Assembly (NCBI RefSeq): GCF_004000805.1
Contig: NZ_BILY01000016.1
Span: 1 to 64,000, forward strand
Direction: 5' to 3'
DNA: 64,000 bases
Source of the DNA: Paenibacillus glycanilyticus NBRC 16618
GTDB taxonomy: Bacteria > Bacillota > Bacilli > Paenibacillales > Paenibacillaceae
Shown here one piece after another: positions 60,286 to 64,000 of this stretch. Made by a program: the position numbers and the translations under genes. Below the pieces are notes generated by a model, which saw nothing but the letters and a program-made list of their open reading frames with translations, was not told the origin of the DNA and made no database searches. Each line of letters begins with the position of its first letter. Position 1 is the first letter of the stretch.

Positions 60286-61332
60286 TTATTGTTGATAGTC
60301 GAGAGTCAATTCCGATAAATATTTAGAAATTCCGTCAAGCTCTTGTTGAGTAAGATCAACCTTAGGCATCAGCGTGCCAGGTTTTACAGCCGACGGATCT
60401 TCAATCCAGCGATGCAGGTTGTCGTAAGTCGAACCTTCGTTGGAATATTTCGGATCATCAGTGTTAACGAGAATACCACCGACAGTCTCACGGCTGCCGA
60501 TACCAGTCAGGTTAGGGAATGCCGGACCGCCTTGATCGCCTACGGCGTGGCAAGTCAGACACTTGCTGACAAATGCTTCTTTAATAGCTGGGTCGCTTGG
60601 AAGCGCAACCGGAGCTTGCAAAGCAGCAGTCCAACGGTCAAACGAAGCCTCGTCCACCGATTTTACTTTAAAGTCCATTAAGCCGTGCGAAGGTCCGCAA
60701 AGCTCGGCGCATTTACCTAAGTAAACGCCTTCTTTTGGAGCCGAGAAGTACATGATGTTTACGTTAGCTCCAGGGTTAGCATCGATTTTACCGGCAAGAG
60801 ACGGAATCCAGAACGAGTGAAGAACGTCTGCTGATTTCGCTTCGATGGAGATCGTCTTGCCTTTAGGAATTACCAATTCCTGTGCAGTCTTAATTCCGAG
60901 TTCAGGATACTCGAATTCCCACCAATATTGGTGAGCGGTTACAACAACCTTAACCGCCTCCGGATCTTTTGTGTGATCCTTTGAGAGGTTAAATACCGAT
61001 TGGATAGTTGGTACGCCCAGGATGATCAGCAGGATAATCGGAATGACCGTCCAGATAATCTCCAGCTTATGGTTACCTTCCACTTGTTTCGGAATGGTGT
61101 TGTCGCCGGGACGTCTGCGGAAACGAATAATTACATAGAAAGAAATCGCAAACACGACCACAATCACGATGAGCATGATTGAAATCGCCAGCTTCATCAG
61201 TCCGAACTGCTCTTCCGCTACAGGACCTTGGGGCCTCAGCGTGGACAAGTCACTTCGTCCGCATGCCGACAGCACGAGCACCATCAAGGCCAGAAGCGGT
61301 GCAAGCTTTCTAAAAAACTGCCACCGATTCAT
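60286..61332 (-). CDS. ctaC: Cytochrome caa3 oxidase subunit II with cytochrome c domain
   Basis: A protein of about 348 residues. Lipoprotein signal ending VLSAC, two membrane helices, the CuA domain (His in LHSFWIPSLAGK; CAELCGPSHGLMDF holds the two Cys, His and Met ligands) and a C-terminal cytochrome c domain with heme motif CLTCH at about 259-263 and an axial Met in GTLMPKV. The fused heme domain marks a caa3-type oxidase that takes electrons from cytochrome c. The ATG at 61332 is preferred over the TTG before it. Confidence 0.95.
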   Translation of the reverse strand: MNRWQFFRKLAPLLALMVLVLSACGRSDLSTLRPQGPVAEEQFGLMKLAISIMLIVIVVVFAISFYVIIRFRRRPGDNTIPKQVEGNHKLEIIWTVIPIILLIILGVPTIQSVFNLSKDHTKDPEAVKVVVTAHQYWWEFEYPELGIKTAQELVIPKGKTISIEAKSADVLHSFWIPSLAGKIDANPGANVNIMYFSAPKEGVYLGKCAELCGPSHGLMDFKVKSVDEASFDRWTAALQAPVALPSDPAIKEAFVSKCLTCHAVGDQGGPAFPNLTGIGSRETVGGILVNTDDPKYSNEGSTYDNLHRWIEDPSAVKPGTLMPKVDLTQQELDGISKYLSELTLDYQQ

Positions 61333-61447
61333 CAATAATCAACCCCACTTTTGACGTTTTCGCAGATGCTAACATCTTAGTAATAATGCGGCAAACTGCG
61401 TGTTTCACAGATGTTATGACAACTACTGGAACTAAATCACTTAATTA

Positions 61448-61476
61448 AATATAAAGTTGCTGTACTTATTTGTCAA
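61448..61476 (-). promoter_or_regulatory. Sigma-A promoter of the cta operon
   Basis: On the minus strand, TTGACA (61471-61476), a 17-bp spacer and TATATT (61448-61453) give a near-consensus promoter about 115 bp before ctaC. The leader is long enough for further control. On the plus strand, TTGACA (61547-61552) and TATCAA (61571-61576, 18-bp spacer) may serve the divergent spore lipoprotein gene. The gap 61336-61703 holds no gene. Confidence 0.75.
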
Positions 61477-61703
61477 TGTTCCACAGAGAGTTCACAAATT
61501 GTTCTCAAAGCTGTCAAAAACTCAGGTTTTTCACGGTTTCGCGGCTTTGACAAAGTGATTAAAAACGTGCTATCAAACACGGTTTCCCTACCCTACATTG
61601 TGCACCAAACCCATGGTCAATTATGTATGGAGGCCAAAGTGTATATTTCATCGTTCCCTACAAACCCTATTCCTATAACTGCCCGAATGGAGGCTGATTA
61701 CCC

Positions 61704-62453
61704 ATGAACAAACGAGTATCCGGATTATTGATGATTTCTTGTTTATTGATAAGCATGACTGCGGCCTGCGGTTATGAGAAGCTCAGCAGAAGCAGCGATC
61801 ACGATTACGGTAGCCGGAAAGCCGGAGACGCCAAAATGCTCGGCGGCAAAATGTACGGGACTTCTTCCGCCAACAATCCCCGCCAGCATGACAATGCCTT
61901 TTTCGAATACAGCAATAAGCTGTCTAATGAAGTTTCCAAGCTTGGCGGCGTAGGCACCGCCATCGTAATGCTCACCGACAAGAATGCCTATGTAGGCCTT
62001 GCTCTCGATTGGTCGGCCGTTGGCACCAAGAGCGCAGGGCGTACCGACGAACAGGACCGCAGCGGTTCAAGCGAGGGCGTATACAATCATGACACCGGCA
62101 GTCAACGCTGGGATAACCGTCATCTGGTCACGCCCTATAACTCCCTATTCACTGTAAATGACCACAGCATGCTTTCCCCTGAGCTGAAGCAGACCGTAGC
62201 CGTAAAGGTCAGGGAGCTTGCCCCGGCTGTCCAGGAAGTTCATATTTCGGCCAACATGGATTTTGTGAACGAACTTAACGAATATGCGAAAGAAGCCTGG
62301 ATGAATCACTCCCTTACTCCATGGCTCCAGGACTTTAATACCCTCGTGAAATACCAGTTTGCGGGCGGAGATATCATGCCGCAAAAGATTAAGGATTACG
62401 ATAATATGCGCGCCAAACAAAAAAACGGACAATCCATTATTCCTACCCATTAA
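61704..62453 (+). CDS. YhcN/YlaJ-family spore lipoprotein
   Basis: A 249-residue lipoprotein with lipobox MTAAC (Cys about residue 22). The central part LSNEVSKLGGVGTAIVMLTD and NAYVGLAL, and KVRELAPAVQEVHISANMDF near the C-terminus, fit the YhcN/YlaJ sporulation-lipoprotein family. It would sit on the inner spore membrane and is normally made in the forespore. GGAGG lies ten bases before the ATG. A sigma-G-type promoter is not evident to me. Confidence 0.85.
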   Translation: MNKRVSGLLMISCLLISMTAACGYEKLSRSSDHDYGSRKAGDAKMLGGKMYGTSSANNPRQHDNAFFEYSNKLSNEVSKLGGVGTAIVMLTDKNAYVGLALDWSAVGTKSAGRTDEQDRSGSSEGVYNHDTGSQRWDNRHLVTPYNSLFTVNDHSMLSPELKQTVAVKVRELAPAVQEVHISANMDFVNELNEYAKEAWMNHSLTPWLQDFNTLVKYQFAGGDIMPQKIKDYDNMRAKQKNGQSIIPTH

Positions 62454-62489
62454 TGAACTTCCAAAAAAATCTCTTCTATTATATATGCA

Positions 62490-62517
62490 AAAAGGATCAG
62501 GTTGCCCTGATCCTTTT
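62490..62517. terminator. Convergent terminator overlapping a stop codon
   Basis: AAAAGGATCAGG pairs with CCTGATCCTTTT around a TTGC loop. The minus-strand MFS gene ends at 62497, inside the hairpin. Confidence 0.88.
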
Positions 62518-63651
62518 CATTTGATTCACATTCCGCTGAATAAGCAGTCCGCAGCAAGCCCCGATAAACGACAAAGCCGACATGCAAGCGTACAAGGCAG
62601 GTCCCCCTATCCAGTCAAAGAGCCAGCCCCCCACCGTCGAGGATATAATACTCGATATCCCGAACAGCAGCATCGCGAGTATCGTTTGTCCGGTCGCTTT
62701 CCACTGCTCCGGAATCAAGGTATACAGATATTGAATGGATGCCGCATAGAACAGGACAAACGAAACGCCCTGCAAAAGCTGCAGCCATACAATCGCTACC
62801 GGGTTATCCCACCAGGCCGACAGGGCAAAACGAAGCACATAAAAAAACGCCGCTACGGAGATGACCTGCAGTTCCTTGCCCGGCTTGATGAACCGGTTAA
62901 TTAAAGCGAAGAATGCGACCTCGGCCAGCGTCATTATGAACCAGGCCAATCCAACCATCCCTACCCCGCCGCCAAGGCTTTGCACGTACAAGCCGACGTA
63001 GCTGTCGTTCATCCGGTGCGGGATCGCGATCAGAAGCACCAGCAGCAGAAATTGTACGGTACGCTTGTCCTTGAAGAAGGGCTTCATATCCCGCCAAGCC
63101 ACCGGCTTGCCGGCTGCCGGAGTTTCGGGCAGCATGGCGCAGAGCAAAAACGCGAGAACGCCGTAAGCGGCAAACAGATACATAAAGCTGCCCATTCCGT
63201 ACCTGTCGCCAATATAGCCTATTATATAGGAAGCGACAGCATACCCAAGCGCGCCGTACATCCGGACGGTACCAAAGCCAACCCCCGCTCTTTCCGCCAA
63301 GCGGTAATTCATGCTCTCGGTTAACGGGTCGGCCGGCATCAGGAAGAAGTACATTGCCGCCGTCAGCGCAAATGCGGCTGGCATTAGCGATATCGAGAAC
63401 AACGCCATCCCAAGTCCAATCGAAGCCATGAGCAGGATCAAGAGCACTGCCTTGACCGTTTTATATTTATCGCTGATCATTCCCCAGAGCGGCTGCGAGA
63501 CCACTCCGATAATGCTTCCCGTCCCCAGAATAACCCCGATCTCCGATGCCGTAATCCCTTTCTCCGCGAAATATAACGGAAGGAACGACAGGAACATCGC
63601 AAACATCGAGAAATAGAAGAAGTTGTATCCCCTTAGCAAAACAAGCTTCAT
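62497..63651 (-). CDS. MFS transporter (MFS_1-like)
   Basis: A 384-residue transporter with twelve predicted helices. FFYFSMFAMFLSFLPLYFAE at the start, the loop 2-3 motif GMISDKYKTVKAV and the central cytoplasmic loop place it in the MFS_1-like group that includes 3-phenylpropionate and nucleoside transporters. It is a single gene convergent with the spore lipoprotein gene. Substrate unknown. Confidence 0.87.
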   Translation of the reverse strand: MKLVLLRGYNFFYFSMFAMFLSFLPLYFAEKGITASEIGVILGTGSIIGVVSQPLWGMISDKYKTVKAVLLILLMASIGLGMALFSISLMPAAFALTAAMYFFLMPADPLTESMNYRLAERAGVGFGTVRMYGALGYAVASYIIGYIGDRYGMGSFMYLFAAYGVLAFLLCAMLPETPAAGKPVAWRDMKPFFKDKRTVQFLLLVLLIAIPHRMNDSYVGLYVQSLGGGVGMVGLAWFIMTLAEVAFFALINRFIKPGKELQVISVAAFFYVLRFALSAWWDNPVAIVWLQLLQGVSFVLFYAASIQYLYTLIPEQWKATGQTILAMLLFGISSIISSTVGGWLFDWIGGPALYACMSALSFIGACCGLLIQRNVNQMKRIRAT

Positions 63652-63727
63652 ATCTTATCTTTCATCCCTTCATTAAACCTGAACCCATCATACCCTATTT
63701 AAATGAAGGAATGCATTCGAAACTTGC

Positions 63728-64000
63728 TCAACGAAGCGGAGCAAACCCTTCAATCTCGGATAGAATTTCATCTGCGCGCGCAAGTACTTCGTCCGTCAAT
63801 ACTAGATCGATAGCCCCCAGGTTCTCTTTGATTTGCGAAGGCCGGCTTGAGCCGATGATTGCGGAGCTTACACCAGGCTGGCGCAGCACCCAGGCAAGGG
63901 CAAACTGCGATAAGGTACCGCCGATTTCGCCCGCCAGCTGCTCCAGCTTTTGAACGCAGGCCAGTACATCCTCCCGCATATAGCTATTGATGACGAAGTT
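63728..64000 (-). CDS. Aldo/keto reductase, C-terminal part (cut by the window edge)
   Basis: The frame is open to the right edge; about 90 C-terminal residues are visible. LSQFALAWVLRQPGVSSAII, GSSRPSQIKENLGAIDLVLT and a final helix are the NADPH-binding end of aldo/keto reductases (YghZ/Kvbeta-like group). The 5' end is outside the window, so the internal ATG at 63979 is not a true start. Confidence 0.85.
   Translation of the reverse strand, partial: NFVINSYMREDVLACVQKLEQLAGEIGGTLSQFALAWVLRQPGVSSAIIGSSRPSQIKENLGAIDLVLTDEVLARADEILSEIEGFAPLR

Overview
The window looks like a chromosome segment of a spore-forming, aerobic Paenibacillus-type Firmicute. The signs are strong AGGAGG-type ribosome sites, many lipoprotein-anchored ABC sugar importers with YesM/YesN two-component sensors, an S-layer-homology surface protein, ribonuclease J, a CwlJ-type spore cortex hydrolase, a YhcN/YlaJ spore lipoprotein and a Bacillus-type caa3 oxidase operon. 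I found no rRNA, tRNA, CRISPR array or prophage.

Layout. 0.1-3.2 kb: a TetR regulator and an MMPL exporter behind a double palindromic operator. 3.3-9.1 kb: housekeeping genes (lipoprotein, SGNH esterase, radical SAM photolyase-like protein behind a LexA-type box, RNase J, sporulation-type kinase). 9.2-20.9 kb: a carbohydrate locus with ABC importer, sulfatase and sugar isomerase/epimerase, next to an AraC regulator and a binding protein-YesM-YesN sensor set. 21-36 kb: a second glycan locus with two large secreted DUF4874/DUF4832 proteins, an ABC importer, a GH31 glycosidase, a Gfo/Idh/MocA oxidoreductase and a LacI repressor. A shared TTGCGCAA-centred palindrome lies in front of its target genes, and a CcpA cre match precedes the S-layer protein. 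36-45.8 kb: small stress and envelope genes (DoxX, DUF896, DinB, YihY), a TelA-VWA-membrane protein operon, a TetR-map pair and cwlJ.

45.8-51.3 kb is an AT-richer accessory stretch of small hypothetical genes separated by hairpin repeat modules. It holds an IS110-family element with a frameshifted transposase, plus a second, orphan copy of the IS110 left end. Both copies carry a conserved structured noncoding segment of the kind that encodes IS110 bridge RNA. In each, the putative target-binding loop resembles that copy's own left flank, and both flanks belong to the local repeat family. This is the most interesting feature in the window.

51.4-55.8 kb is a five-gene YtrA-type operon (permease, GntR repressor, two ABC ATPases, NatB-like permease) behind a 30-bp palindrome. 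55.9-61.5 kb is the cytochrome caa3 oxidase region (ctaC-ctaD-ctaE-ctaF, ctaG, DUF420) with a clear sigma-A promoter. The window closes with a spore lipoprotein, an MFS transporter and the 3' part of an aldo/keto reductase gene. All assignments come from reading motifs and context; no database search was run.
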